From NCBI RefSeq assembly GCF_030816935.1, contig NZ_JAUSYO010000001.1:3720001-3784000 (forward strand): DNA of 64,000 nucleotides, given 5' to 3'. The position numbers were made by a program, and so were the translations under genes. The notes under the pieces are model-generated. The model saw only the letters and a program-made list of their open reading frames with translations. It had not been told where the DNA came from and searched no databases. Numbering within the stretch: position 1 is the stretch's first letter; the number at the start of each line of letters is the position of its first letter. Below are positions 9,039-20,972 of the stretch, piece after piece. This stretch comes from Arthrobacter sp. B3I9 (GTDB lineage Bacteria > Actinomycetota > Actinomycetes > Actinomycetales > Micrococcaceae).

Positions 9039-9356
9039 TTACGCATCTGAGCCCAGGCGGCGGGCAGTGCGGGCACGTTGGCGTGACGTACGTAGTCTAC
9101 GCAATCTCTTCACCAGCATGGGATCGTGGGCCAGCGCAGCCTCGGTATCGATGAGCGCATTCAGGATCTGGTAGTAGTGCGTCGCGGAGAGGTCGAAGAG
9201 CTCACGGATGGCTTGTTCCTTGGCGCCGGCGTACTTCCACCACTGCCGCTCCAAAGCCAGCATCTGCTGGTCCCGGCCGCTGAGGGGCGGGCTGCTGGCG
9301 GCCTCCCCCGCGAAAGATTCCGGCGTCGAAAGGTGCTCTTGCGCTGCTTCGGCCAC
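9039..9356 (-). CDS. DUF3263 domain protein
   Basis: The 105-residue product matches the small actinobacterial DUF3263 family: an extended N-terminus, then [45 protein letters not shown] in three short stretches of that order, which reads like a helix-turn-helix with a short basic tail ([16 protein letters not shown]). The layout suggests a DNA-binding protein. It precedes the LytR_C gene by 80 bases on the same strand, an arrangement often conserved in this group. It is divergent from ung. No biochemical function is established. Confidence 0.88.
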   Translation of the reverse strand: MAEAAQEHLSTPESFAGEAASSPPLSGRDQQMLALERQWWKYAGAKEQAIRELFDLSATHYYQILNALIDTEAALAHDPMLVKRLRRLRTSRQRARTARRLGSDA

Positions 9357-9440
9357 GACACACTCCCTGGCTGGATCCGGACAAAGGTCAGTCCCATGTT
9401 ACGGGCGAATAACAGCCTTGTCATTTGGCGCCCTGCCAGA

Positions 9441-10304
9441 ATGGAACCGTGCCTTCCTTCGATTTGCCCCTGGGACCGCCCCGGTACCCGCCACTCGGAC
9501 CCGGGTGCGCTGTTCGCCCTGGAGCCGCCGTCGGGCGACCCCTTGGGGTTCGCTGAGCTGGAGCGGCTGCCCCTGGCGGAGCTCGTGGCTCCCGACTGGG
9601 CGGAGGCGTTGGCGCCCGTGGAAGGACACCTGCGCGAAGTACTGGGATTCCTCGCCGCAGAGTCCGCCAACGGCCACGTGGTTCTCCCGCGGCCGTCCAA
9701 TCTGCTGCGGGCCTTCCGCCAGCCCCTGGCCGGAGTCCGGGTCCTGATCGTCGGCCAGGACCCCTACCCGACGCCCGGCCACGCCGTCGGCCTGTCCTTC
9801 GCCGTGGACCCCGGCACCCGACCCATTCCGCGGAGCCTCGCCAACATCTACAAGGAACTCGACGCCGATCTGGGGCTTCCGCCCCGGATCCATGGCGATC
9901 TCAGCCGGTGGGCCGAGCAGGGAGTCCTGCTGCTGAACAGGGTTCTCAGCGTCCAGGCAGGGGCGGCAGGATCGCACCGGAACAAGGGCTGGGAGGCGAT
10001 CACGGCGGCCGCCATCGGAGCCGTGGTAAACCGAGGCACCGAAACCGGCGGACCGGCGCCCCTCGTGGCGATCCTCTGGGGCAAGGATGCCGAGGGCGTC
10101 CGCCCGCTGCTGGGGGCCACCCCGGTGGTCGCCAGCGCGCACCCCAGCCCGCTCTCGGCCGCACGGGGGTTCTTCGGTTCTCGTCCCTTCAGCCGGGCCA
10201 ACGCCCTGTTGCAGGCCCAGGGAAACGGCACGGTTGATTGGGAGCTGCCCCCGCTTCCGCAAGGAATTTCAGGACCAGGGATGGCCGGCAGGGCCGGTTT
10301 ATAG
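9441..10304 (+). CDS. ung: Uracil-DNA glycosylase (family 1)
   Basis: The enzyme removes uracil from DNA after cytosine deamination or dUTP incorporation, starting base excision repair. From the ATG at 9441 the 287 residues include the water-activating motif [11 protein letters not shown] (catalytic Asp107), the LLLNRVLSV segment and the DNA-intercalating loop [19 protein letters not shown] (His234). The C-terminus is a little longer than usual. The frame stays open upstream to 9126, but that part is antisense to DUF3263 and lacks similarity. The first 30 residues are also not clearly conserved, so the true start could be slightly downstream. Confidence 0.93.
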   Translation: MEPCLPSICPWDRPGTRHSDPGALFALEPPSGDPLGFAELERLPLAELVAPDWAEALAPVEGHLREVLGFLAAESANGHVVLPRPSNLLRAFRQPLAGVRVLIVGQDPYPTPGHAVGLSFAVDPGTRPIPRSLANIYKELDADLGLPPRIHGDLSRWAEQGVLLLNRVLSVQAGAAGSHRNKGWEAITAAAIGAVVNRGTETGGPAPLVAILWGKDAEGVRPLLGATPVVASAHPSPLSAARGFFGSRPFSRANALLQAQGNGTVDWELPPLPQGISGPGMAGRAGL

Positions 10305-10339
10305 GGCGAGTTAGCAGGGTGGTTGGCTAGGCTTGAGGC

Positions 10340-11179
10340 ATGACCGCAATTCCCGCCGCCACCTCCGCCAGCCGAAAATCGCGCCCACAGATCAACCTCA
10401 CCGTGTTGCGCCGCGAACTGCTGTCCGCGCACATGGTCCGCATCGTCGCGGGCGGACCGGGCTTTGACGCGTATGTCAACAACGACTTTGTGGACCGATA
10501 CGTCAAGATCGCGTTCCCGCAGCCCGGCATCGAGTACCCGGAACCGCTGGACCTGTGGACCATCCGCGAGACCATGCCGCGCGAGCAATGGCCGCACACC
10601 CGCACCTACACGGTCCGCTGGGTGGACGAGGCTGCCGGGGAACTCGCGATCGACTTCGTGGTCCACGGCGACGAAGGCCTTGCCGGCCCATGGGCAGCCC
10701 GCGCACAGCCCGGCGACAGCCTCGTGGTCACCGGCCCCGGCGGCGGCCACAACCCCGACCCTGCGGCCGACTGGTACCTCTTCGCCGGTGACGAATCCGC
10801 CCTGCCGGCGATCGGAGCCGTGGTCGAGGCACTGCCGCAGCATGCCCGCGGCCTGGCCTTCCTGGAGGTGGACAGCGAGGCCGACATCCAGGCCATCGCC
10901 GCGCCGGCCGGCGTCCAGCTTCGGTGGCTCTTCCGCCGCGGCACGCCGGCAGGCGGCAGCGACGTGCTGATCGACGCCGTGCGGGACTCCGAGTGGCTTG
11001 ACGGCCGCGTCCAGGTCTTCGCCCACGGTGAGCGCGGCTACATGAAAGCCCTGCGGGATGTTTTTTATGCGCAGCGCGGGCTGGAACGCGGCCAGGTGTC
11101 ACTCTCCGGCTACTGGGCCAGGGGCCGTGTGGAGGACGACTTCCAGGCCGAGAAAAAACTGCCCGTAGGGCAGATCTAG
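10340..11179 (+). CDS. Siderophore-interacting protein (SIP/ViuB family FAD reductase)
   Basis: This 279-residue flavoprotein family reduces ferric siderophores with NAD(P)H to release iron in the cytoplasm. The FAD-binding motif is RTYTVRW (residues about 93-99), preceded by the conserved LTVLRRELLSAHMVRIV strand region; the NAD(P)H-binding half contains WYLFAGDESALPAIG, and the C-terminal signature SGYWARGRVEDDF is typical. It follows ung by 35 bases on the same strand, but the two are functionally unrelated. Its stop codon shares the tetranucleotide CTAG with the stop of the convergent exporter gene. No siderophore biosynthesis or uptake gene is in the window. Confidence 0.93.
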   Translation: MTAIPAATSASRKSRPQINLTVLRRELLSAHMVRIVAGGPGFDAYVNNDFVDRYVKIAFPQPGIEYPEPLDLWTIRETMPREQWPHTRTYTVRWVDEAAGELAIDFVVHGDEGLAGPWAARAQPGDSLVVTGPGGGHNPDPAADWYLFAGDESALPAIGAVVEALPQHARGLAFLEVDSEADIQAIAAPAGVQLRWLFRRGTPAGGSDVLIDAVRDSEWLDGRVQVFAHGERGYMKALRDVFYAQRGLERGQVSLSGYWARGRVEDDFQAEKKLPVGQI

Positions 11180-12672
11180 CGGCGCCGGGCCCGGCGTCGT
11201 TCGTTGCTCGCCAGGCTCTTCGTCAGCGGCCGGGCGAGGGTGTCGCCGAGGACGATGCCCGCGGCAACGCCCAGCACGATAGCCCCCGCGTTCAGCATGC
11301 CGCCGGCACCCATCAGGATCTCGGACTCCTCGATGGTCAACACATACATCGAGCGGAATATAGTAAGGCCGGGCAGCAGGATCAGCGCGGCCGGAACCGC
11401 CACCACCAGCTGTGGCGCGCCCATCCGCAGCGCGACCACGCGCGCCAGCAGGCCGATCACTACGGCGGCGAGGGCCGGCGAGAACCGCGGCCCCACCCCC
11501 GCGGCCTCGCCGCCGATGAGGACGAGGTAGCCCAGGACGCCAATGGCTGCCGTGGGCAGCAGCAGCGGCCAGCTGGTCTGCTCCGTGACGCCGATGGCGA
11601 CGACGGCGATGGCCACCATGATCCCTATCGCCCACCACGGGTACGCCGGCGGGAATGTTTCGGTGACGTCGATGGGTTCCATCCCGGTCATGTCGCCCAC
11701 CACGAAGCCGACGGCAATGCCGGCGACCAGCGCACCGAATGTCAGCATGGTCGACAGGAACCGGCCGGCCGCCGTGACCGGGAAGCCGTTGATAGCATCC
11801 TGCACAGAGGAAACCAGCCGCCCGGTCGGCAGCAGCAGCAGGATGCCGCCGACCACCACGATGGCAGGGGCAATCTGGATCCCGAAGGGACTTCCAAACC
11901 GCCACAGGAGCAGGGCGACGAAGGTCACCAGGAAGGAACACGACGCTGTGATGAAGAAGTCCGGCGTGCGCCAGCGCCCCAGCTGCCGGGCCAGCAGGCT
12001 GACCAGAAGGTTGGAGAGGAAGGCCACGGCGGAGGCGCCGGGGCCGCCGCCGAGGACGCCGACGAAGACGGCGGAGAAGACCCCGAACGCAACGGTAACC
12101 ATCCAGCGCGGGAACGGCTTCGGACTGCGGGCAATATCATCGAGCCGGCGCACCGCCTCCTCGCGCCCCACGCCGCCGACGACGATGTCCGTGACCAGCT
12201 GGTGGACCTTCGCCAGGCCGGCGTAGTTGTTGGTCCAGGACCGCACCACCCGCAGCAGGGTGATGGGGGTCTGGTCCTTCGGGGCATAGTTGATGGCCAC
12301 CGACTGGTTGGTGATGTCCACCTCGATGTTCTTCAGCCCCAAGGCTGCGGTGATGGCGATGATGCTGGTCTCGACTTCGAGGGCTCCGGCACCGTACCGG
12401 AACATCGACTCTGCCAGGTGCAGCGCGAAGTCGATGGTCTTGCGCGCCGAGGTGTCGACGCCGCCCACCTGGATCATGGGGTTGGCGTAGGGGCTGCCGG
12501 CGAGCCGCTCCACGATGCTCATGGGCGCGGTTGGCGGGTTCTCCCCCTGCACCAGCCTGCGCAGCATCCGCTTCGCGGCAACGTTCTGGCGTACCTGCAT
12601 GGGCGACATCGGCTCGGTCCGGGGCAGTCCATCTGTGCGCGGCCTGCGTCGGCGGTCGGGTTCATTGGTCAT
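11176..12672 (-). CDS. Threonine/serine exporter family protein (ThrE-like)
   Basis: This is a 498-residue inner-membrane exporter of the ThrE family. The soluble N-terminal ThrE domain (about residues 65-205, with GVDTSARKTIDFALHLAESM and GALEVETSIIAITAALG) is followed by about ten hydrophobic segments (PRWMVTVAFGVFSAVFVGVL through AGAIVLGVAAGIVLGD), covering both the ThrE and ThrE_2 halves in one chain. The tail is very basic (NERRRARRR). The ATG at 12672 is chosen because AGGAGG lies just upstream; the longer frame to 12750 would overlap the FemX-type gene. The gene may remove excess serine or threonine, which fits a region with glycine cleavage and serine deaminase. Confidence 0.9.
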   Translation of the reverse strand: MTNEPDRRRRPRTDGLPRTEPMSPMQVRQNVAAKRMLRRLVQGENPPTAPMSIVERLAGSPYANPMIQVGGVDTSARKTIDFALHLAESMFRYGAGALEVETSIIAITAALGLKNIEVDITNQSVAINYAPKDQTPITLLRVVRSWTNNYAGLAKVHQLVTDIVVGGVGREEAVRRLDDIARSPKPFPRWMVTVAFGVFSAVFVGVLGGGPGASAVAFLSNLLVSLLARQLGRWRTPDFFITASCSFLVTFVALLLWRFGSPFGIQIAPAIVVVGGILLLLPTGRLVSSVQDAINGFPVTAAGRFLSTMLTFGALVAGIAVGFVVGDMTGMEPIDVTETFPPAYPWWAIGIMVAIAVVAIGVTEQTSWPLLLPTAAIGVLGYLVLIGGEAAGVGPRFSPALAAVVIGLLARVVALRMGAPQLVVAVPAALILLPGLTIFRSMYVLTIEESEILMGAGGMLNAGAIVLGVAAGIVLGDTLARPLTKSLASNERRRARRR

Positions 12673-12703
12673 TCCGGCCTCCTGGGTGTTTGTTGCGGCC
12701 GGA

Positions 12704-13792
12704 TCAGTAGAACTGCTGGCCCGTGCGGCGGGTGTAGATCTGCCGGGCAACCCGCTCGCCGAAGGCGGTCCAGGCCTTGTACTTCAGCGGGCTCAGCACC
12801 TGGTCGTAGCAGCCGACGAAGTCGGTGACGGTCTTGCTGAAGCTGGTCTTGAACAGCCCCAGCCCGTGGAAGGGGTTCGAGGTGTCCTTGAGCTTGTCGC
12901 TTGGCGGCGTGCCGCAGAAATCGTATTCGGTGCACCCCAGCTCCTTGAGCTGGTTGATGGCGGTCCACTGGACGAGGTGGGAATCGCCGTACTGATTGCG
13001 TTTCTGCAGTGAACCGCCGTCCTTGTAGGTCGCTTTGCGGCCGTAGTTGATAACGAACGCGCCCACGGATGGAACGCCGTCCTCGTAGACGAACAGCAGC
13101 CTGCCCTGGCCCCGGTTCAGGAAGTTGGTCCAGAACTGGCGGTAGTACTCGTATTCCCGGACCCGGACCTGCGATTTGGCTTCGACCGTCGTGGTCATGA
13201 GGCCGTACATCGCCCTGAAGTTCTCCTCGGTGGGTTCCACGTTGTGGACTTCCACACCTTCGCGGAGGGCCCGCCGGACGGCATTGCGGCCCCGGGAATG
13301 GAGGTTGCGCAGAAGCTGGTTTTCCTCCGGGGAGATGTCCAGCAGGGCCGTCGAGTCGTTCGGCTGCAGGTTGGGCGTCTTGACGAGCCCGGCTCCTTCA
13401 ATGACAGTACGGGCCTCGTCTGACAGCACGATGTCGGGTTCAATCTTGACCGCAAAAACCCCCAGCTTCGCGCGCTTGACGAAGTCGGCGTTGGCGGCGG
13501 CAATGCCGGGAATGTCCTGGACGGAGGCGACGTCCGGGCCCTTGATCAGATACCAGAGCTTTCCGAGGACCGGAAAGGACTTCTCCAGCACGAGGTTGTA
13601 GCTCACGTAATCAGTTGTTTCGTAGACAAGATGCAGGGGCTTCCACCCGAAGTGCTGTTTGACCTCCGCAAAGGCCTCCGACTGGAGAAGATTGCCGCCG
13701 TTGGGGTTCGCGGTGACGTGGGCATCCCAGTTGGCGATCTCTTCGGCGGAGGCAAATCGGGCAGTGAATTCACGCAAGGGTGCGGCATCCAA
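12704..13792 (-). CDS. FemABX-type peptidoglycan bridge ligase (GNAT fold)
   Basis: The 362-residue protein belongs to the FemX/FemA/FemB group, which adds amino acids from aminoacyl-tRNA to the stem peptide of the cell-wall precursor lipid II. Two GNAT-like halves are seen: WDAHVTANPNGGNLLQSEAF with FGWKPLHLVYE at the N-terminus, and LLFVYEDGVPSVGAFVINYG, YKDGGSLQKRNQYGDSHLV and YDFCGTPPSDK at the C-terminus. Arthrobacter has interpeptide bridges of the A3alpha type, so such a ligase is expected. The start appears to be a TTG at 13792, as no ATG or GTG is in frame before the conserved region. The exporter gene follows after 31 bases and could be co-transcribed. Confidence 0.88.
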   Translation of the reverse strand: MDAAPLREFTARFASAEEIANWDAHVTANPNGGNLLQSEAFAEVKQHFGWKPLHLVYETTDYVSYNLVLEKSFPVLGKLWYLIKGPDVASVQDIPGIAAANADFVKRAKLGVFAVKIEPDIVLSDEARTVIEGAGLVKTPNLQPNDSTALLDISPEENQLLRNLHSRGRNAVRRALREGVEVHNVEPTEENFRAMYGLMTTTVEAKSQVRVREYEYYRQFWTNFLNRGQGRLLFVYEDGVPSVGAFVINYGRKATYKDGGSLQKRNQYGDSHLVQWTAINQLKELGCTEYDFCGTPPSDKLKDTSNPFHGLGLFKTSFSKTVTDFVGCYDQVLSPLKYKAWTAFGERVARQIYTRRTGQQFY

Positions 13793-13894
13793 TCATGGCG
13801 GTACGAGCTTCGGCGGCATGCAAACATGCAGCTACAAGTCTATCTGCCCGGCCCTGTGCTCCGGCCCCGAACGTGGCCTGAACGGACTGTGAAC

Positions 13895-13904
13895 GGGGGG
13901 GGGG
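13895..13904 (+). repeat. Ten-base guanine tract upstream of tspO
   Basis: Ten consecutive G residues lie 14-23 bases upstream of the tspO start. The tract could serve as a purine-rich ribosome-binding region and is long enough to slip during replication. Confidence 0.9.
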
Positions 13905-13917
13905 TTACGCTGGAACC

Positions 13918-14472
13918 ATGCCGCTCCACGACCAACCTCTCGCGCCGCTGCCGGGGGCGCCGACAGCGGGCCCCGGCAGGCACGGTCCCGGTCCGCAACT
14001 GCTGGGGCTGCTGGTGTTCCTTGCCGCCTCCGCCCTCGTTGCCGGCTTGGGCGGGCTGGCCACCGTCAACAACGTCAACGGCTGGTACGCCACCGCCGAC
14101 AAGGCTCCGTGGTCGCCGCCGAATGGAGCGTTCGGGCCGGTGTGGACGGCGCTCTATACCGCCATGGCCGTCGCGGCGTGGCTGGTCTGGCGCCGCCGCG
14201 ACGCAGCCTCGCGGCCCGCCCTCGCGGCCTACGCCGTGCAGCTTGCCCTCAACCTGCTGTGGACTCCGGTGTTCTTCGGCCTGTATCCGGCGCTGGGGAC
14301 CCTGGCGCTTTGGATCGGTTTCGCCATTATCGTTGCCCTGGCGGTAGCCGTGTCAGTCACCGTGCTGCGCTTCGGTCCCATCAGCCGCGCGGCCGGGCTG
14401 CTGATGCTGCCTTACCTGTCGTGGATCGTCTTCGCAGCGTCACTGAACCTGTGGGCGGCGCTGCACAACTAA
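13918..14472 (+). CDS. TspO/MBR family membrane protein
   Basis: The 184-residue protein is a five-helix membrane protein of the translocator/peripheral benzodiazepine receptor family, which binds porphyrins and other hydrophobic ligands and has been linked to stress and tetrapyrrole handling. Conserved features are WYATADKAPWSPPNGAFGPVWTALY (given here as one motif of 2 parts: WYATADKAPWSPP and GAFGPVWTALY), QLALNLLWTPVFFGL and LPYLSWIVFAASLNLWA at the C-terminus. The N-terminal 28 residues are proline-rich and not conserved. A G10 tract precedes the ATG. The gene ends four bases from the convergent sdaA stop. Confidence 0.93.
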   Translation: MPLHDQPLAPLPGAPTAGPGRHGPGPQLLGLLVFLAASALVAGLGGLATVNNVNGWYATADKAPWSPPNGAFGPVWTALYTAMAVAAWLVWRRRDAASRPALAAYAVQLALNLLWTPVFFGLYPALGTLALWIGFAIIVALAVAVSVTVLRFGPISRAAGLLMLPYLSWIVFAASLNLWAALHN

Positions 14473-14476
14473 GGAT

Positions 14477-15889
14477 TCAGCATTCGACGACGTTGACGGC
14501 GAGGCCGCCCATGGCCGTTTCCTTGTATTTGGAGCTCATGTCCTTGCCGGTCTCACGCATGGTGATGATGACCTCGTCCAGGGACACCCGGTGCGTGCCG
14601 TCGCCCCAGAGGGCCATCTTCGCGGCGTTGATCGCCTTCGCCGCAGCGATCGCGTTCCGCTCGATACACGGGACCTGGACCAGCCCGCCGATCGGGTCAC
14701 ACGTCAGGCCCAGGTTGTGTTCCATCGCGATCTCCGCCGCGTTCTCCACCTGCGCCGGAGTCCCGCCCATCACCTCGGCCAGCCCGGCAGCAGCCATCGA
14801 GGACGCCGACCCCACCTCACCCTGGCAGCCGACCTCCGCACCCGAAATCGACGCCTGCTCCTTGTAAAGCACCCCGACCGCGCCCGCGGCCAGCAGGAAC
14901 TTCACCACGACGTCGTCGCGGTCACCCTGCGTGGCCTTGTCCATCCCCGGCGCGAAATGCAGCGCGTAATACAGCACCGCCGGAATGATCCCGGCAGCGC
15001 CGTTCGTCGGAGCGGTGACCACCCGGCCGCCGGAGGCGTTCTCCTCGTTCACCGCCAAGGCAATCAGGTTCACCCACTCCTGCCAGTACTTCGGATCCCG
15101 GTACTCCGGGTCCTGCCCGGCGTTTTCCTTCAACAGCCGCTCGTGCCAGTCCGGGGCGCGGCGGCGGACCTTCAACCCCCCGGGCAGCAGACCCTCACGC
15201 TTCAGGCTGGTCGCCACGCAGCCCTCCATCACGGAGTAGATGTGCAGCAGGCCCTCCCGGATCTCCTCCGGGGTACGGCTGTCTTCCTCGTTGACCCGCA
15301 TCACGTCGCTGATGCCCAGCCCCGTTTCCCGGCAGTGTTCCAGCAACTCCGCAGCCGTCCGGAACGGCAGCGGCAGTTCCTTCTTGGACTCCTCGAGCTC
15401 CTGCTGCGCGGCGTCCTCCTCGCCCTCACGGATGATGAACCCGCCGCCCACCGAGAAAAACGTCGCGCTGTGCAGCACACCGCCCCCGGCATCGGACACC
15501 GTGAACGTCATGCCGTTGGTATGCCGCGGCAACACCGTCAACGGCCGCAGCACCATGTCCTTCACCCCATAAGGCAAGGAAACAGCACCGGCCAGCTGCA
15601 GCAACCCGCTCTCCGCGATCGCCGCCAGCCGGTCCTCCACCTCCTCCGGCAGGATCAGCTCCGGATGGAACCCCTCCAACCCCAGCAGGATCGCCGTCAT
15701 CGTCCCATGCCCATGCCCCGTCGCGGCCAGCGACCCAAAAAGGTCCACCCGCAACGACGCCACCTCCGCAAGCTTGCCCAGGGATTTAAGTTCCTCCGCA
15801 AACACAGCGGCAGCCCGCATCGGCCCCACAGTATGCGAACTGGACGGACCTATGCCGATAGAAAAAAGATCAAAGACGCCAACAGCCAT
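14477..15889 (-). CDS. sdaA: L-serine ammonia-lyase (iron-sulfur dependent)
   Basis: The enzyme deaminates L-serine to pyruvate and ammonia with a [4Fe-4S] cluster. The single-chain 470-residue form has the N-terminal beta domain ([23 protein letters not shown]) and the catalytic alpha domain with cluster cysteines in [17 protein letters not shown] and in [16 protein letters not shown]. The second ATG at 15889 is preferred because AGGA lies 8 bases before it; an ATG two codons upstream is also in frame. It follows gcvH on the same strand, so glycine carbon can flow through serine to pyruvate. A large palindrome (15917-15973) in the 127-base gap suggests a separate regulatory input for sdaA. 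Confidence 0.96.
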   Translation of the reverse strand: MAVGVFDLFSIGIGPSSSHTVGPMRAAAVFAEELKSLGKLAEVASLRVDLFGSLAATGHGHGTMTAILLGLEGFHPELILPEEVEDRLAAIAESGLLQLAGAVSLPYGVKDMVLRPLTVLPRHTNGMTFTVSDAGGGVLHSATFFSVGGGFIIREGEEDAAQQELEESKKELPLPFRTAAELLEHCRETGLGISDVMRVNEEDSRTPEEIREGLLHIYSVMEGCVATSLKREGLLPGGLKVRRRAPDWHERLLKENAGQDPEYRDPKYWQEWVNLIALAVNEENASGGRVVTAPTNGAAGIIPAVLYYALHFAPGMDKATQGDRDDVVVKFLLAAGAVGVLYKEQASISGAEVGCQGEVGSASSMAAAGLAEVMGGTPAQVENAAEIAMEHNLGLTCDPIGGLVQVPCIERNAIAAAKAINAAKMALWGDGTHRVSLDEVIITMRETGKDMSSKYKETAMGGLAVNVVEC

Positions 15890-15916
15890 GTGCATGTCCT
15901 ATCTGAAAGTACGTAT

Positions 15917-15973
15917 CGAGTTGGCAGTTCGCACCAATGTTCTTTGGAAACACTGCCGCGAACTGCCATCTCG
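15917..15973. promoter_or_regulatory. 57-bp imperfect palindrome between gcvH and sdaA
   Basis: The arms CGAGTTGGCAGTTCGC (15917-15932) and GCGAACTGCCATCTCG (15958-15973) are complementary over 16 bases with one mismatch, around a 25-base centre. The element lies 28 bases upstream of the sdaA start. It is too widely spaced for a classical terminator without a T-run and fits a two-site operator or a leader structure. Confidence 0.6.
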
Positions 15974-16016
15974 ACGACGTTTTAGCGGCCCGGGTAGAGC
16001 GGGCCGGCGGTGGCGT

Positions 16017-16412
16017 TCACAGCTCGCCGCCGTTTTTGGAGGCGTAGTCGTGGGCAGAGAGCAGCGGTCCGTCGGATTCGGCGGCCACCTTGAAGAGCCA
16101 ACCGGCACCGTAGGGATCACTGTTGATCAGCGCAGGGTCGTCGACGACGGCGGGATTGATCTCCGTAACCTCGCCGGTGACCGGGGCATACAGATCGGAG
16201 ACGGACTTGGTGGACTCCACCTCGCCGCACGTCTCCCCCGCCGTTACAGCCGAGCCGACCTCGGGCAGGTCCACGTAGACAATGTCACCCAGGGCATCCG
16301 TGGCCACGGCCGAGATGCCGATGGACACAATGTTCGACCCGGTGTTGCCGGAGTCCCGCGCAACCCACTCATGCTCGGCGGAGTACTGCAGTTCAGGGGC
16401 AACCTTTGCCAT
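16017..16412 (-). CDS. gcvH: Glycine cleavage system H protein
   Basis: The H protein shuttles the aminomethyl intermediate between the P, T and L proteins on a lipoyl arm. The 131-residue chain carries the lipoylation motif [15 protein letters not shown] with the modified Lys at position 69, and the usual end ([17 protein letters not shown]). It is the third gene of the gcvP-gcvT-gcvH-sdaA run, 56 bases after gcvT. A GGAAAAAG sequence precedes the ATG. The lipoamide dehydrogenase (L protein) is not in the window. Confidence 0.98.
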   Translation of the reverse strand: MAKVAPELQYSAEHEWVARDSGNTGSNIVSIGISAVATDALGDIVYVDLPEVGSAVTAGETCGEVESTKSVSDLYAPVTGEVTEINPAVVDDPALINSDPYGAGWLFKVAAESDGPLLSAHDYASKNGGEL

Positions 16413-16468
16413 GTGCTTTTTCCTTAAATTTTGTATGTAAAGAGTGAGGGAGCGTCCGGGGTGAAGGA

Positions 16469-17617
16469 CTACTTTGCGCGCTTGTAGAACGGCAGGGTGA
16501 CCACCTCGAACGGCTCGCTCTTGCCGCGCAAGTCGATCTCAAGCGCCGTGCCCGGTTCAGTGAAGGCGACGTCCACGTAGGCCATCGCTACCGGGTAGCC
16601 CAGACTAGGGCTGGGCTGGCCGGACGTGACTTCGCCGACGACGCTGCCGTCTTTGAGAACCGGGTAGTGGCCGCGCCCGGCCCGGCGCCCGAGGCCTTTG
16701 AGGCCCACCAGTTTGCGGCCGGCCGTGGCTCCGGCACCGGCTGCCTTCTTGGCGGCCAGCGCAGCCTTGCCGACAAAGTCGCCCTCCTTGGACAGCGCGA
16801 CGACGGGGCCAAGCCCGGCGGCGAAAGGATCACCTTCGAGGGAAAGTTCGTTGCCGTACAGCGGCATGCCCGCTTCGAGGCGGAGGGAATCGCGGGAGGC
16901 GAGCCCGGCGGGCGTCAGCTCGCCGTCCTCGGCGACGGCGAGAAGCGCCTGCCAGAGGGCGGCAGCGTCGTCGTTCGGAACGAAGATCTCGAAGCCGTCT
17001 TCACCGGTGTACCCGGTCCGCGCGAGCAGCAGCTCCTGGCTGGTGCCGCCGGAGAGGACGGGGACCTCGACGGCGGCGTAGTACTTGAGGCCGGTGACGA
17101 GACTGTGCTGCGCGGCCGGAACCAGGCGGAGCAGGATCTCTTCGGCCTTGGGCCCCTGCACGGCAATCAGCGAGGTCCCGGCGGAGGCATCCTGCACGGT
17201 GACGTCGAAGTTGGCTGCACGCTCGGCCAGGGCTGCTGCCACGGTCTTGGCGTTGCCCGCGTTCGGGACCACCAGGAACTTGTCCGTACCGTCGGCCGCC
17301 GCGGGCCGCCGGTAAGTGATGAGGTCGTCGATGATGCCGCCGTCCTCGTTGCAGATGAGCGAGTACTTGGCCTTGCCCACCGCCATCGCGGAGATTTTAC
17401 CCACGAGGGCGTAGTCGAGGTATGCGGCGGCGTCCGGGCCGGTCACCCAGACTTCGCCCATGTGGGAGAGGTCGAACAGGCCTGCCGTCTTGCGGACTGC
17501 GTGGTGCTCGGCCAGCTCGGAGCTGTACTTCAGGGGCATCTGCCAGCCGCCGAAGTCCGTGAAGGACGCGCCGAGCTTCTTGTGCTCCTCGTACAGGGCC
17601 GTGTGGTTCTCAGTCAT
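16469..17617 (-). CDS. gcvT: Aminomethyltransferase (glycine cleavage T protein)
   Basis: The T protein transfers the methylene carbon from H-bound aminomethyl to tetrahydrofolate and releases ammonia. The 382-residue sequence begins [20 protein letters not shown] and includes [50 protein letters not shown] and [17 protein letters not shown], all characteristic of the family. The length is normal. It starts 10 bases after the gcvP stop, so the genes are co-transcribed and probably coupled. Confidence 0.98.
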   Translation of the reverse strand: MTENHTALYEEHKKLGASFTDFGGWQMPLKYSSELAEHHAVRKTAGLFDLSHMGEVWVTGPDAAAYLDYALVGKISAMAVGKAKYSLICNEDGGIIDDLITYRRPAAADGTDKFLVVPNAGNAKTVAAALAERAANFDVTVQDASAGTSLIAVQGPKAEEILLRLVPAAQHSLVTGLKYYAAVEVPVLSGGTSQELLLARTGYTGEDGFEIFVPNDDAAALWQALLAVAEDGELTPAGLASRDSLRLEAGMPLYGNELSLEGDPFAAGLGPVVALSKEGDFVGKAALAAKKAAGAGATAGRKLVGLKGLGRRAGRGHYPVLKDGSVVGEVTSGQPSPSLGYPVAMAYVDVAFTEPGTALEIDLRGKSEPFEVVTLPFYKRAK

Positions 17618-17627
17618 CAGCGGAGGC

Positions 17628-20477
<2,850 letters not shown>

Positions 20478-20540
20478 AAGGAACTCCATAATTCAGGCGG
20501 CGCAGGGTACGCCGCAGTGATTCGGGTTCCTCCCCGCTCT

Positions 20541-20735
20541 GTATTGGACCTGAGAGTTTCCGCGCGACCACGCTTCATGGTTCCGCTTGCACCGTCGGTG
20601 AGCACAGCGTGTCAGGGACAGCCTGCTGCTTTCCAGAGTTGCCTTGCCGCGGCGGTACATGGGCCTGAGAGATTCCTGGGGAGGATTTGCTCCTACGGCG
20701 CCTGCTTGTACCTACTTGCAGGACTCTCCCGCCGC
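20541..20735 (-). ncRNA. Tandem glycine riboswitch
   Basis: On the minus strand two glycine aptamers are arranged in tandem ahead of gcvP. Aptamer 1 starts GCGGGAGAGTCC, contains GGCGCCGTAGGAGCAAA and closes with AATCTCTCAGGCCC. Aptamer 2 contains CACCGACGGTGCAAGC and closes with AAACTCTCAGGTCC. A linker joins them. The paired GGAGAG/CTCTCAGG strands and the CGCCG-GGAGCAA and CACCGACGGTGCAA cores are diagnostic for this class. Known members turn on glycine cleavage operons when glycine is high. A purine-rich GGGGAGGA follows at 20529-20537, and gcvP starts 64 bases after the aptamers. Confidence 0.93.
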
Positions 20736-20972
20736 AGATCAAATGGCATATTCAGTTGCTCATGACCATAGTCACAGCTTCCATTGTCCTATGCCCGGCA
20801 CCGCTCCGCAAACCAACTGTCGGCCGCGCAACCGCGTCCCTGCGAGGCTCAGGCACCGGTGCCGTGCGGTCGCGAATTCACCGAAGCGCTGCGGTTCCGC
20901 CCGGAAAGGTCAGCCCGAAGTTCCGGCGAGCTCGCCCGGTTTCGGCGGCCCCGGCGACGGCGGAAGCAGCCG

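Noticed and set aside
9126..9440. Upstream extension of ung
   Set aside because: It overlaps DUF3263 antisense and lacks similarity to uracil-DNA glycosylases.
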